DNA of 64,000 nucleotides from Teredinibacter turnerae T7901. Lineage in GTDB: Bacteria; Pseudomonadota; Gammaproteobacteria; Pseudomonadales; Cellvibrionaceae. Location: the NCBI RefSeq assembly GCF_000023025.1, contig NC_012997.1, forward strand, positions 3,159,125 to 3,223,124. The letters are read 5' to 3'. Below the pieces are notes generated by a model. The model saw only the letters and a program-made list of their open reading frames with translations, searched no databases and was not told where the DNA came from. Positions 32,101-41,158 of this stretch are shown here, one piece after another. Every line of letters starts with the position of its first letter. Position 1 is the stretch's first letter. A program made the translations under genes and the position numbers.

Positions 32101-35100
32101 GCTAATTCCACTTTAACATTCTGGACAAAACTATGTTTAGCTTCAGACAGAACCCATTCGGACATAGCGATTCTGTTTGGAACAACATAACAAGCCAAGT
32201 GTTTATTGAGCCCTTCTCCCTCGACAGTGACGGCAGCATCATCGATAAAATCCGCGGCTATCAGATGATTTGCAACTTCGGAGGGCTCCACCCTAAAACC
32301 GCGAATTTTCACCTGGTTGTCGACCCGCCCGAGATAGGCGAGGTTGCCATCGGCCAACCACTTCACCCGATCTCCGGTACGATACAAGGGCGATCTTAAT
32401 CGCTCATCAAGGTAGTCGAGCACCGCCGGTTCAACAAAACGCTGCGCCGTCAATTCCGGCCGGTTGACGTACCCCATCGCCACCCCAACACCACCGACAT
32501 ACAGCTCGCCTTCAACCCCTTCCGGCACCGGGTGGCCTCGTTCATCCAGTACATACACCTGACAGAGGCCCAACGGTCTGCCAATATGGAGCTCCGCTTG
32601 ACCTGCACGGTATTGACCAAGGGTACAGATGACGGTCGCTTCTGACGGGCCATACGCGTTATATAACGTCCTACCGTCACTCCAGGTATCGGCCAAGACT
32701 TGGGGACAGGTATCCCCACCGATCAACAGGCAAGTCACACTCGCCCACGCCTGCCGATCCAACAGCGGTAATAAGATGGGCGGTAGCAACGCATGAGTTA
32801 TTTGTGCGCTTGCCACCGCCTGATCCAATAACGCCGGGGTAGCGGCAGCTTCTGCGCTAACTAAATGCAGTTGCGCACCCGAGCACAGTGCCAGCGTCCA
32901 TTCGAAGGTCGCAGCATCGAAAGAGATTGAGGCAAATTGTAAAACCCGACTTTGTGGGCCAACATTCAACTGTCCCCGCAGTTGCAGTGCCAGGTTCGTT
33001 AAGCCCCGGTGCGCGAGCAACGCCCCTTTTGGGGTTCCTGTGGAACCCGACGTGTAAATGATATAAGCAGGACCCTCTGCCTGGACTGGCACATTGGGAT
33101 TACTCTCCGGATAGGTTGAGGCGTAAGCAGGCTCGTCAACAAAAATAATATTGTAAGGCTTCAGCGCCGGATGATCAGCAAGTTGGCGCTGGCAGATCAC
33201 CGCTGAAAGGTCTGCATCCTCACACATAAACTGCAACCGCTGAACGGGGTATTGCGGATCCAGCGGCACATAGGCACCACCGGCTTTTAACACACCTAAT
33301 AAACCGATGATCATGTCCGGACTGCGTTCCGCACACAATCCCACTCGCTGGCCCGGTACGATACCTTGATAAATGAGCGCGTGCGCTACCTGATTGGCTC
33401 GCGCGTTCAATGTAGCGTAACTGACCTGGGTATCGCCCATAACGAGGGCCGGTAACGTCGGTTGCGTTTCTGCGTGTTTTTCGAAAAGACGATAAATATG
33501 CGTATCTAATTTTTCAGCTGATATTAAATTAAGCGAATAACCCCTACCCCAAGTGTTAAGAATTTTCTGATACAGCTCGTCCTCGAGGTAGCGAATATCT
33601 CCAATAGATTGATCGACGGCATTTGGAAATACACGCAGCAGACTCACAAAATAGCGTAATAACTGTGACATCCGCAGCGCATCGTATCGCGATGAATTAA
33701 ACTTTAGACAGATTTCTGGTGAATCACCCGGATAAATTTGAACTGTTAATCCGTAGTGTGTGCTTTCATAAGCCTTGAAATCTAAAATATTCAACTCATT
33801 GTTTTTCTCAAATAATAACTCGTCTAACGGATAATTCTCAAAAACAATAACTGTATCAAATAGTGCAGTGCCAGGTTTTGGGGAACAACTCATGATATCG
33901 ATCAGGGGTAAATGCGAATGTTCCTGTCGAATCAGGCTATCTTCATGCACGCACCGAAGAAAACTCTCTAAACTTGAGGACAATTGAACATCGACAATAA
34001 CCGGCACGGTATTTAATAAAAGCCCTACAACACTTTCAGCACCTTCGATGGATATATTTCGACCCGAATGAGTCTCACCGAAAGATACACACATGTCGCC
34101 CCCCAGGCGAGCAAGTAATATTGACCAAGCAGCTTTATAAACGCTACTCAAACTCACCTTTGCCGACTTGGCAAACTTAGCTAGAACCATACCCTGCTCG
34201 GCATTCAACCTGATCGATACCTCGTCTGATATAGCCGCCGTACTTGTGGTGCGTATTGGCTTTTCAAAGCTAAACGTTGAAGGGTGTTCAAACTGATTAA
34301 GTTGTTTTTTCCAATAGGCTACTGAATCAGCAGTCGACCGAGCATTGAGCCAAAGAATTATATTCTTATAAGAATACTTTTCAGTTAGCTTAGGGACTCT
34401 TTCATTTTTATAATCACGATAAAATAGGTAGAGATCCGACAATACAAGCGCAACCGACCAACCATCTAAAATAGCATGGTGAAACGTCCAGAAAAACTCC
34501 CAACAATCGCCCTTTTGAACCAAAGTAAATCTTACTAAGGGCGTAATTGAACCATCTTCAATCGATTTTTTATCTCGATGCAAAATCGTATCGGCAGCAA
34601 TACTATTCGACCTGTCACAAACCTCCTCCCAACAAACGTCATCTTCTAGCAAAACAATCTGATTGAGGTAGTCAACGGAAAAACGGGTACGAAAAACCGC
34701 GTACTTTTTGACGATATCATTCCAGGCGTTTTTGAAAAGGGCTGGATGCAGATCCTTACTAAAACGAAGAACAATTTGCGTAATGTAGGCACCCGCGTCG
34801 ACACTACTATGATAAAGCATTCCTTTCTGTGTCTTCGTAGCGGGATATATATCCGAAATATTACCGTATTCCTCAACCCAATAATCAAGCTGCGTCTGAT
34901 TTACGCGGGCAGCCGGAAAATCACTTGGAGAATAACGCGGCAAATCTTTAGCAAGCCCTAAAGAACCAAACTCAAATAAGACATTACTGAACTCATCTGC
35001 AATACACTTCACGTCCTGCTCAGAAAATTCCTCAGATGAATAATCAATATCAAAGAAGAGTTCCCCGCCAGCTATCATGCCATTAAATCCCAACAAGCAA

Positions 35101-38100
35101 TCTCTGTTGCGTTGTGGATCTACATAATATCCACTTAAGTCAGCATCAAGACTTATTTCGGTACTCCTCGCGAAAGCCTGATCCATCCGGCCGAGGTAAT
35201 TAAACAAAAGATCGACAGGCGTTTCAGCATCGAGTATACGAAATTCCTCGTCTTTAATGATTTCCGTTAAAACGCCGTAGCCAATTCCACCATTGGGAAT
35301 TTTTCGAAGTACTTCTTTAGTGTACAAAAGTACATCTTCATACTGGCAACAGTCTGGCAGTCTAAGAACATGCTTATGAAAACTGGTAAACCAACCAACT
35401 ATAGTGCTGGGTTCGTATTCATTATCCAGTAGCGAATTGCGACCATGCGATTCAAGGCCAACGCAAAAGGCAGACTGCGATGACCAACGATGCAGCGATA
35501 ACAGAATAGCGGCTAGCAACAAATGATGCGCTTCACAACGAAATCGCTCGAATACAACAGCGAACACACTACTGGCCTGTTCTAGGGGCATTCTCCAACG
35601 ATGTTTGCGTGTAGATAAGTGCTTAGTAGACCGCCCTGGTTGTGCACAGTGCATCCGAACAATTGCGCTATCCAACTGGGATATCCAGTATGGCTTTTCG
35701 GCCAAAAATATTGCGCTGGATTTGTCTCCCCATAACAGCTCAGCCCAGCTTTGGTAGGTTGATATCTGGTAATTTTTAACAATATCATTGAGCTCATTAT
35801 TTTGAAGAATTTGCTCAATATCAGAAGTTAGAATACGCCAAGAGACGCCGTCGACAATCAGGTGATGACAAATAATAGAAAGGTAACTATGGCGCGCGTC
35901 ATCAATGAGTACAAATTTAAAAAGATTCTTTCGCAGCAAATCAACTGCGCGGTTTTGCTCTTTTATTACTTTTGCGATTCTTTGGCGCTTATCGCCACCG
36001 GCAAGTGGCGGGGTTATTTGATAAAAAGCTATATGACTATCTACATCTATCTCTTCTGTAGGAAGGTAACGCGAACTCCAACCTTTATCATCATTCACGA
36101 AATCCAGGCGAAAAACATCGTGCATTCCTATTAATAGGTTGACAATACGCTTAATTTTTGCCAGCGTTACCGGCACATCGATTTTCAAGGTCACGTAATG
36201 GTTGAAACTACGTATCGAGTGTACTTCATCCCGAAAAAGTAATGATTGAATAGGTAGCAATTGTTGCTCACCTTCGCTAGGCAAGCTTGCAGCCGATTCA
36301 AACGCCTGTTTTTTTGTAGCGAGAGCAGCCAATTTCCGTATAGTTTTGCGTCTAAAGATATCCTGCAAATTTATCTGGAGACCGGATTCTTTACACTTGG
36401 CAACAAACTGCAAAGCAATAATGGAGTCACCACCCGCTTCAAAAAAGTCTTTGTCGATATCCACTGTATCGAGCGGAATACCCAACACTTTACTCCAGCT
36501 GCTCGCGATAAGATTCTCCCGCGACGTGCGTGGCTTTTCACCAGTAGATCCCAAAGATGAACTTAGATCCACCGCAGGTAAGGCTTTACGATCTATCTTT
36601 CCGTTAGGTGTTAGGGGGAGAGAATTTAATCTAAAAAAAAAGGCGGGCATCATATAAGCGGGCAGGTACTGCTCTACCAGTTTTCTCAACTCCGCATCTA
36701 TAGCATAGTCACTATCGACTTTCGATCTAGGTACAAAATACGTAACTAATTTACTTGCCTCATCAACTGCGACAGTAACGATATCGCTCACAAGATCACT
36801 TCTTTGTAGAACGCTATCAATATCTCCAAGCTCAATTCGATATCCACGTATTTTGACTTGGTGGTCCACTCTTCCCAGGAATTCTAGCTGACCATCAGAA
36901 TTCCATCGCGCCAAATCGCCAGTTTTGTAGCATCGACGAGACTGCCCGAGCAGCGCTACATCTACGAATTTTTCGTAATTTAGGTCTGGCTTATTCAGGT
37001 ACCCACGCGCTAATCCAGTACCGGACAAGAAAAGCTCGCCAGTTACACCAACCGGACACAACTGACCGCCGTTATCGATCACGAAAGCCTCACCATTCGC
37101 TATTGGCTTTCCAATCGTAGGCTCAACCTCTAACTTGTTTTCAAAGACAGCAAAGGTGCTGTATGTGGTGTCTTCTGACGGCCCATAAAGATTAAGTATC
37201 CGACTTGCCCTGGACCGTTCAAATAAGGTATTTACGAGCGACCTTTTAAGCGGTTCGCCTGCAATGTTCACCGTCGCAACGGTTTCCATTAACATCGTTT
37301 TCTCCACCACAGCCGCTATCGCGCTAGGCACAGTGTTAATGAGCGTAGGAGTTAGATTGGTGAATTCGAGAATATCGAACAGGTTGTCTACCAGCGTAAG
37401 CTGGTTTCCGGTGCCCAGGGCAGCCCAAAACTCAAAAACGAACAGATCAAAGTTTATGGACGTACTACATAAAACATCACGCAGCTCATTCTGAGAAAAG
37501 GCGCTTTTAACCCACTCTAGCAATGCGATCACGCTTTTGTGCTCAATGAGCACACCCTTTGGATAGCCTGTCGAACCCGAGGTATATAGAATATAGGCGA
37601 GATTATTTGCTTTATAGGAGCGCTCGAGATGATATGTGGCTGCAGGGTCCTTGTCACCACTTCGTGCTGGTTTAGAATCGAGATCATCCGGATTAAGAAT
37701 TGTGTCTACACCGAGCTGATAAACAACAGAAATGGAAGGTCTTGATATTACAAATCTGATAGACGCGTCGTTCACAATATATTTCAGTCGATCAATAGGA
37801 TAAGCCGGATCGAGAGCGACGTAAGCCGCTCCAGCTTTTAATACGGCCAAGATAGCCACAGGCAGAGTCAAGTCGCGTGAGAGACAGATGCCCACCGCTT
37901 CGTTGTCTTTTAGCCCGAGCTCATAGAGCTGCGATGCCAGCATGTCCGATTGAATACCCAGTTGCTCGTAAGTGAGATGCTCCCCTTTCGACTTTACGGC
38001 AATTTCTCGGGGCGTACTCTTCGCCCAATAATCAAAAGACTGTTGGATTTCCAGAAAGGTATTACACGGAATCTTGGGCGCAATCGAATATTTTTTAAGT

Positions 38101-39410
38101 ATACTCAGAGACTCAGCATTAAGAAATTCGATCTCACTAAGCGGCAGCGCATCGTTTGCACTAACACTGATAGACGCCTGTTCTAGGCAGGCCCAGAGGT
38201 TTTCAATTTCCGCACTTGATAAATATTGATGATTGTAATCAAGGTGGACAAATACATCGCCCGCAGCGTACCGCCAGAGTGTGAACATCAAGGGATTCTT
38301 TTCGTGGTTGTGTGGGCAATATACCAACTCACAATCTGAACCACCTATATTCAACTCACTATCCAAGGCTAAATAATTAAATACCGATTTATACAAGCCT
38401 CCAATGTCATGCCCAACACCTGAATCGCGAGAGATGTGACCCATAGGATACCGCTGGTGCCGATAATCACGTTTTTGAAGGTCGCTTACGTATTTAACAA
38501 AACTATCGAAAGGTTGACTAAGCTCAACCACAACTTTCAACGGAGTAATATTTGCCATCACTCCAAGCATATTTTTTTGTGCAAACCCCCTTCTATTGTG
38601 TACTGGGATACCTATGATTACTTCGCGCAAACCATACATCCGCCCTAAATATATGGCAAATAAGGACAGATAAATAACATGAATTCCAACATTCAGTTTT
38701 TCCGCTAGATTTTGTACCTGTGCGACTTGTTGAATATCCAAGCGTTTTGTTATACGACCACTTCTAATAGATTTATTATCTACAACAACAGGTTTTATCG
38801 GAAAATAGTCTTCTTTACGATCGATTTTTTTAGCGGACCAATATTCTTTATCCTTTTTACAACGTGCACCTTCCATGTAGGATATATCGTCTAGCACCAA
38901 CTCCTTAATCGATATCGGTTGGCGCAATTCATTTTGCTCATTATCGTATAGTAGTCCAAGTTCTTTAGCCCAATTTGCAAACCCAAAACCATCCATACAC
39001 AGGTGGTGTGCGAGACCGACATACCAATACTCATCCTCCGCTATCTTTAATAGCCAAGCTCGAAACAACTCTGATTCCGTAAACGGCATAGGCGTTTCGA
39101 AAAAATCGTTCACGTAATTTTGCGCTGCCTCTATTGAATTCGATTCAGCGCTTAGGTCGAGGAACTGTAGCTTATGCGTACGCACCTCGCTGATATATTG
39201 GCTAACACCATCAATATCTGGGTAAATACGAACACCAAATGCGTCATGACTACGAACTAGAGATGCATGAGCCTCGGACAAACGGATTCGATCAACAGCA
39301 GGTAAACGAATGTAACCGCCTACGTTATACAAAGGGTTATCTGGATTGTGGAGTTGATTAAAATATATATCGATTTGTGAGAGTGTTAGTGGAAAGCGAT
39401 CAGTTTTCAC
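26124..39410 (-). CDS. First NRPS of the line (NRPS A), four modules with starter C domain
   Basis: Order and approximate positions: C (39390-38090), A1 (38060-36590), T (GGDSI, 36430), E (36270-34960), C (34900-33600), A2 (33530-32000), T, C (31700-30350), A relic (30310-29640), T, C (29390-28090), A4 (28010-26480), T, acidic tail. The N-terminal C domain (HHLCMDG) has no docking domain before it, as expected of a chain-starting, possibly acylating, C domain. A1 pocket DLFNNALTY suggests Ala. The epimerase has HHLIVDGVSWRIL and NYLGRMDQ, so this residue should be D. A2 pocket DAFLLGAVI is unassigned and hydrophobic. A4 pocket DATKVGEVG suggests Asn. The frame opens at a TTG (39428), but GGAGG (39426-39422) lies ten bases before a GTG at 39410, which I prefer. 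The stop of the transporter gene is 26 bases upstream of this GTG. The C-terminal tail ends EEAWEI. Confidence 0.95.
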   Translation of the reverse strand: MKTDRFPLTLSQIDIYFNQLHNPDNPLYNVGGYIRLPAVDRIRLSEAHASLVRSHDAFGVRIYPDIDGVSQYISEVRTHKLQFLDLSAESNSIEAAQNYVNDFFETPMPFTESELFRAWLLKIAEDEYWYVGLAHHLCMDGFGFANWAKELGLLYDNEQNELRQPISIKELVLDDISYMEGARCKKDKEYWSAKKIDRKEDYFPIKPVVVDNKSIRSGRITKRLDIQQVAQVQNLAEKLNVGIHVIYLSLFAIYLGRMYGLREVIIGIPVHNRRGFAQKNMLGVMANITPLKVVVELSQPFDSFVKYVSDLQKRDYRHQRYPMGHISRDSGVGHDIGGLYKSVFNYLALDSELNIGGSDCELVYCPHNHEKNPLMFTLWRYAAGDVFVHLDYNHQYLSSAEIENLWACLEQASISVSANDALPLSEIEFLNAESLSILKKYSIAPKIPCNTFLEIQQSFDYWAKSTPREIAVKSKGEHLTYEQLGIQSDMLASQLYELGLKDNEAVGICLSRDLTLPVAILAVLKAGAAYVALDPAYPIDRLKYIVNDASIRFVISRPSISVVYQLGVDTILNPDDLDSKPARSGDKDPAATYHLERSYKANNLAYILYTSGSTGYPKGVLIEHKSVIALLEWVKSAFSQNELRDVLCSTSINFDLFVFEFWAALGTGNQLTLVDNLFDILEFTNLTPTLINTVPSAIAAVVEKTMLMETVATVNIAGEPLKRSLVNTLFERSRASRILNLYGPSEDTTYSTFAVFENKLEVEPTIGKPIANGEAFVIDNGGQLCPVGVTGELFLSGTGLARGYLNKPDLNYEKFVDVALLGQSRRCYKTGDLARWNSDGQLEFLGRVDHQVKIRGYRIELGDIDSVLQRSDLVSDIVTVAVDEASKLVTYFVPRSKVDSDYAIDAELRKLVEQYLPAYMMPAFFFRLNSLPLTPNGKIDRKALPAVDLSSSLGSTGEKPRTSRENLIASSWSKVLGIPLDTVDIDKDFFEAGGDSIIALQFVAKCKESGLQINLQDIFRRKTIRKLAALATKKQAFESAASLPSEGEQQLLPIQSLLFRDEVHSIRSFNHYVTLKIDVPVTLAKIKRIVNLLIGMHDVFRLDFVNDDKGWSSRYLPTEEIDVDSHIAFYQITPPLAGGDKRQRIAKVIKEQNRAVDLLRKNLFKFVLIDDARHSYLSIICHHLIVDGVSWRILTSDIEQILQNNELNDIVKNYQISTYQSWAELLWGDKSSAIFLAEKPYWISQLDSAIVRMHCAQPGRSTKHLSTRKHRWRMPLEQASSVFAVVFERFRCEAHHLLLAAILLSLHRWSSQSAFCVGLESHGRNSLLDNEYEPSTIVGWFTSFHKHVLRLPDCCQYEDVLLYTKEVLRKIPNGGIGYGVLTEIIKDEEFRILDAETPVDLLFNYLGRMDQAFARSTEISLDADLSGYYVDPQRNRDCLLGFNGMIAGGELFFDIDYSSEEFSEQDVKCIADEFSNVLFEFGSLGLAKDLPRYSPSDFPAARVNQTQLDYWVEEYGNISDIYPATKTQKGMLYHSSVDAGAYITQIVLRFSKDLHPALFKNAWNDIVKKYAVFRTRFSVDYLNQIVLLEDDVCWEEVCDRSNSIAADTILHRDKKSIEDGSITPLVRFTLVQKGDCWEFFWTFHHAILDGWSVALVLSDLYLFYRDYKNERVPKLTEKYSYKNIILWLNARSTADSVAYWKKQLNQFEHPSTFSFEKPIRTTSTAAISDEVSIRLNAEQGMVLAKFAKSAKVSLSSVYKAAWSILLARLGGDMCVSFGETHSGRNISIEGAESVVGLLLNTVPVIVDVQLSSSLESFLRCVHEDSLIRQEHSHLPLIDIMSCSPKPGTALFDTVIVFENYPLDELLFEKNNELNILDFKAYESTHYGLTVQIYPGDSPEICLKFNSSRYDALRMSQLLRYFVSLLRVFPNAVDQSIGDIRYLEDELYQKILNTWGRGYSLNLISAEKLDTHIYRLFEKHAETQPTLPALVMGDTQVSYATLNARANQVAHALIYQGIVPGQRVGLCAERSPDMIIGLLGVLKAGGAYVPLDPQYPVQRLQFMCEDADLSAVICQRQLADHPALKPYNIIFVDEPAYASTYPESNPNVPVQAEGPAYIIYTSGSTGTPKGALLAHRGLTNLALQLRGQLNVGPQSRVLQFASISFDAATFEWTLALCSGAQLHLVSAEAAATPALLDQAVASAQITHALLPPILLPLLDRQAWASVTCLLIGGDTCPQVLADTWSDGRTLYNAYGPSEATVICTLGQYRAGQAELHIGRPLGLCQVYVLDERGHPVPEGVEGELYVGGVGVAMGYVNRPELTAQRFVEPAVLDYLDERLRSPLYRTGDRVKWLADGNLAYLGRVDNQVKIRGFRVEPSEVANHLIAADFIDDAAVTVEGEGLNKHLACYVVPNRIAMSEWVLSEAKHSFVQNVKVELAHAFPEYMIPTHYAVLDCIPISPNGKLDRKALPEADVLPANDVFEAPETEIELEIAALWSQLLEIDGDIDRNTSFFEIGGNSLSAAQIVGLINQNLRVVISIKQFFEHPTIKLLGEQVCGSRPSISQPISLVDRTQPLKLSPAQQRLWLVDRISGGSPQYNIGASLELSGVIDIAALEHSFRTIIQRHEVLRTVYQSNAVAQQISISQRDMQPAYQCIRQDFEYRMGVTDLRGKNTSAEEISVKTRIKQQLEQPFDLTDDLVVRTHFIWLEERFGILVFTVHHIAADGWSINILAQEFTQLYSNYVSGRVIELESLDIQYADYAHWQASEYENADSLDYWLHTIQGVPPIHSLPVTKVFGATGTSAATYQQTIPKESLLLLERLSERENITLFTILQTIFALTLARFAGVNDIVVGAPVANRERAELSRLVGFFVNTVVLRNKINIDLSFIELLHNSRDMVVNALDHQQVSFDKIVEVLNPERVNTHAPLVQVIFALQEDYGKHLSMPGIDISINEYRNSLAKYDLILNVQRKSDILVASWEYRTDIFSKDLVERLGGYFSNLIGALSADIYAPIKSCILFQPSEPTGYELDDGFYPGEALASLLRQCSNLLWLADESHYPVPEGAYGEVIIDGRVNSCGHAHLLANATNKLSVFTLPSDKTKQGYATGLIGRISEQGKLVLLCHKSSYVLMRGVRTCLDTLEECYTNDTPAVSARYIFTESRPQPDSHQAPSEGHGVIPIVCIELVDSVASDGFSEDKNLALQELLLEIHQTVSRKLSPHCLPEGYVVGAWPDIHTEVHLDDPVNGSIIWLEQLKSFPPQNTTEIQLAEIWCDLLCCQIPGRNSHFFALGGNSLTLVRLEFAILEGFSVAVSIGELFSHPTLSEQARLIHEKEQLAALPQIARLPQNVPAPLSYAQQRLWFLDKMDGQSAQYNMPLALRIAGKLDSAALQFALQQVIERHEVLRTSYHSNSQGDPILHLRDSIAFTLRLEDVSLRESGEREAAVKAYIDADARRPFDLSRDLMLRGALIKVGEDDHVLSLAVHHIAADGWSVGLILDEFVALYQDAVEGRSPSLAPLKIQYSDFAHWQRELLADEKYLAPQLDYWKSRLHGAPPVHGLPLDKPRPEVATFNGAVHHQQLGRQLKEQLNALCLASDSTLFMVLDAAFAVLLSRFSRESDIVIGTPIANRSHSDISELIGFFVNTLVLRHTIDLGQSFRDFLADVRTLALEAYEHQHVPFEMLVESLDVTRSSRHSPVFQIMFVLQNAESGDLTLPGLSITPLEQAHTVAKFDLTLSIKETAQGLSVAWEYNTDLFGPDTIAQLANSFDMLLQHVVANPDESVSRLNLVSESHAFKLLEQWSNNGIRFSHQEDNAAFTSVYSRFSDVVISCPTAIAIIDNGRTTSYRELDDLASVTASRIRQRELQHKSRIGVFCDRSVDMVAGILAILKSNATYVPLLPDLPDARLEFIAKDADLDLVVIDKNNAERALALFNNTLLINDARVQPNDTLDEGRVLPALTKQANDGLAYIIYTSGSTGVPKGVGITHDNLSSYIEYAIETYNPKKYTSVVSTSISFDATVTSLLVPLFSGGTIELVSDQGNHELENLAALIQRADTPLLLKLTPAHLHALEALLDGFSSEIPHLLVVGGEQLYSKTLIFWRKHILVTSTFVNEYGPTEATVGCSTFFVAGDADLALLPLAVPIGKPIDSARLYVLDSELKLLPAGAIGELYIVGKGVSPGYVNRAELTSERFINIRLSDGNPQRAYRTGDLVRWGADGNLQYQGRIDEQVKIRGYRIELGEVETVLRAMEIVDDAAVVARDEPSRLVAFVEPKSTDDKSTKNTEILKRLRALLPSYMVPDIVVLMEHLPLTANGKVDRIFLRQMEVEFASEVAYEAPHTEIEIMLCELCCELLSIKNIGIHDNFFALGGNSLLAIKLIARVNDQFQVSINVSDIFRLQTVYELAEWVDGEKKLNQALLETEETTIEGEEAWEI
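28125..29552. repeat. Repeat R, copy 3
   Basis: The outermost copy, inside NRPS A, covering the end of the module 3 carrier and the C domain of module 4. Identity stops abruptly at 29553, just before the codons for ALGG of the carrier, where CCTAACGCG in the other copies becomes CCCAATGCG. Confidence 0.95.
29640..30310 (-). other. Adenylation-domain relic in NRPS A module 3
   Basis: Between a complete C domain and carrier GGNSLTLVRLE, only about 220 residues remain of an A domain. They begin at WLADESHYPVPEGAYGE, which matches the stretch after motif A5. TGDL and KIRGFR are recognisable only as TGLIGR and LMRGVRT, and the A10 lysine motif is absent. A1 to A5 are missing, so the module cannot activate an amino acid. 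Confidence 0.88.
32304..33476. repeat. Adenylation-core repeat, likely donor copy (NRPS A module 2)
   Basis: Partner of 3251-4423. Here the core continues into a normal C-terminal subdomain with KIRGFRVEPSEV and NGKLDRKAL. This copy is therefore probably the source. Confidence 0.9.
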
Positions 39411-39436
39411 GAGGAAGCAACCTCCCAATTTGGTTC

Positions 39437-41158
39437 TTATAATATATTTGCGTCTGCAACACTCTCGTTAGGCCTTGACCTACCTGGCGCATCGATAGAC
39501 ATCACTGTTACTTTCGATATTTTTCCATCCTCCAGCTCGATTACTCTATCTGCTGACGAAAAATATCTTTCATCATGACTAATGACTACTACAATTTTTC
39601 CTTGTGAGCGAAGGTGAGGCAAGATCTCATGATAAAAGACTTGCTTAAATTCCGGGTCCTGGTCGGCAGCCCACTCGTCGAATAGATAGAGTTGCTTGTT
39701 CTCAAGCAAAGCGCATATAAGTGCAAGTCTTTTCCTTTGTCCGTCCGACAATTTCAACGTAGAGAAACGTCCTCTCTGGTAACTCACCGCATGACCTAAT
39801 TTTAGCCGCACCAACAATTCACGAACAAACGCATCAAACGATTCGCTCGTGTCACCAAGTATATTTTCAAACAGGTGGTAATCCGTGTAAATTGCAGCGA
39901 TATTGTTGCGATACCCAACAATGGTCTTATCGTCCACAGCCTGCAAACCAACATTTATTACACCCGCAGATGGCCTGTAATGCGCAGTTATCATTTTCGC
40001 GAGCGTTGACTTACCCGATCCATTGCCGCCCACTATAAAGATCACCTCACCCGCTTTAATGGAAAAGCTTAAGGGCCCTACCTCAAATGCACCGCCCCCT
40101 GACAGATCTTCATAACAGTAACGTACATCCTTAAAATGAATGCTTTTGAACTCAGAAAAGCTGAAATTATGCTGTAAAACAGTTTCTTTGGGCATATCGC
40201 CAAATATTTTTTCAACTTTATCCAGAGAAATGTTTGATGTGACTATTTGCGGCAATGCATTCATAATCACACTAATCGGACCAGTTATATACAGCAACAC
40301 CATTATTGCGCCAAATAATTCGCCATCACTAACTAGGTTGAAGCTGGCAAAAAGGAACGCAATATATCCGACCACAAAAAAGCTCATCATATCGCCGTAA
40401 TTAATAGCCGCGCGCATAACAGACAATGCAGATTTGCTGGATTTCTTTAGCTGCGACTCCGATTCCAAAAGGTTGCTTTTAAAAAAGTAATGTCGTTTAT
40501 CAGACGAAAGCTTTAGCTCTTTCACTCCTTTAATAACGCCATTGATGGACTCATGAAGATCATCAACCTTCTCTCTCGACTTCTTTACTAGTTTTCCCGC
40601 GAGGATCATTGGAATCTGAAAACTGATCACTCCAAAAAATATCGCCCAGCAAATAAATCTAAAGATATCGATATTCAGATACGCTAAAAAACCCATCATA
40701 CCAGTGATTGTTACCAGACTTATCAACAAGTCCGGCATCAGCTGCGCCCCCTGAATCACCGAACGAATATCGTTAGTAATTGATGCGATAAGTCTTGACT
40801 CACCAACCCTTTCCAAACACTCAAGTGGAGCGTAAAGAATTGATTCGTAATATTTGGTCCGGAGCGCCACCGTAGCATCAATTGCAACTCGCGTGAGTAT
40901 CAACTGAGAAATGGTTCTGGAACAAATGATCAGCAGACACGAACTGAAAAATGCCAAAGCAAACTTGGCATTTTTGATTTCGAGTATACTCGAGCCACCT
41001 TCCGCTGGAGCGATTACCTCAAAAGCAGAATCCCCATTAAAACTGACTAGAATAAGTGGTATTAAAAACGCGTAGCCTATCCCTGAAAACACACCAAGCA
41101 GCAGAGAGACAAACACCTTTTCCGGCGCCTCGGCGGTCAGCGTTTTGAATATTTTCAT
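39437..41158 (-). CDS. Cyclic-peptide-type ABC exporter (PvdE/SyrD family)
   Basis: A 573-aa half transporter with an N-terminal membrane domain (hydrophobic segments roughly at residues 17-40, 65-82, 140-185 and 255-300) fused to an ATPase. The Walker A is GGNGSGKST (about residues 378-385), the signature is LSDGQRKRL (470-478), and the Walker B region is YLFDEWAADQDP (491-502). The DEWAADQDP wording is characteristic of the cyclic-peptide exporter family that includes PvdE and SyrD, which move NRPS products across the inner membrane. It begins four bases inside the acylase gene (ATGA overlap) and ends just before NRPS A, so the three are probably translated together. By analogy with PvdE followed by PvdQ, it likely delivers the acylated peptide to the periplasm, where the neighbouring acylase would act. 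The substrate is inferred from context only. Confidence 0.93.
   Translation of the reverse strand: MKIFKTLTAEAPEKVFVSLLLGVFSGIGYAFLIPLILVSFNGDSAFEVIAPAEGGSSILEIKNAKFALAFFSSCLLIICSRTISQLILTRVAIDATVALRTKYYESILYAPLECLERVGESRLIASITNDIRSVIQGAQLMPDLLISLVTITGMMGFLAYLNIDIFRFICWAIFFGVISFQIPMILAGKLVKKSREKVDDLHESINGVIKGVKELKLSSDKRHYFFKSNLLESESQLKKSSKSALSVMRAAINYGDMMSFFVVGYIAFLFASFNLVSDGELFGAIMVLLYITGPISVIMNALPQIVTSNISLDKVEKIFGDMPKETVLQHNFSFSEFKSIHFKDVRYCYEDLSGGGAFEVGPLSFSIKAGEVIFIVGGNGSGKSTLAKMITAHYRPSAGVINVGLQAVDDKTIVGYRNNIAAIYTDYHLFENILGDTSESFDAFVRELLVRLKLGHAVSYQRGRFSTLKLSDGQRKRLALICALLENKQLYLFDEWAADQDPEFKQVFYHEILPHLRSQGKIVVVISHDERYFSSADRVIELEDGKISKVTVMSIDAPGRSRPNESVADANIL

Noticed and set aside
32304-33476. 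Insertion element explaining the copied adenylation core
   Set aside because: There are no terminal inverted repeats, target duplications or transposase; boundaries match conserved motifs, so homologous recombination or gene conversion is simpler.
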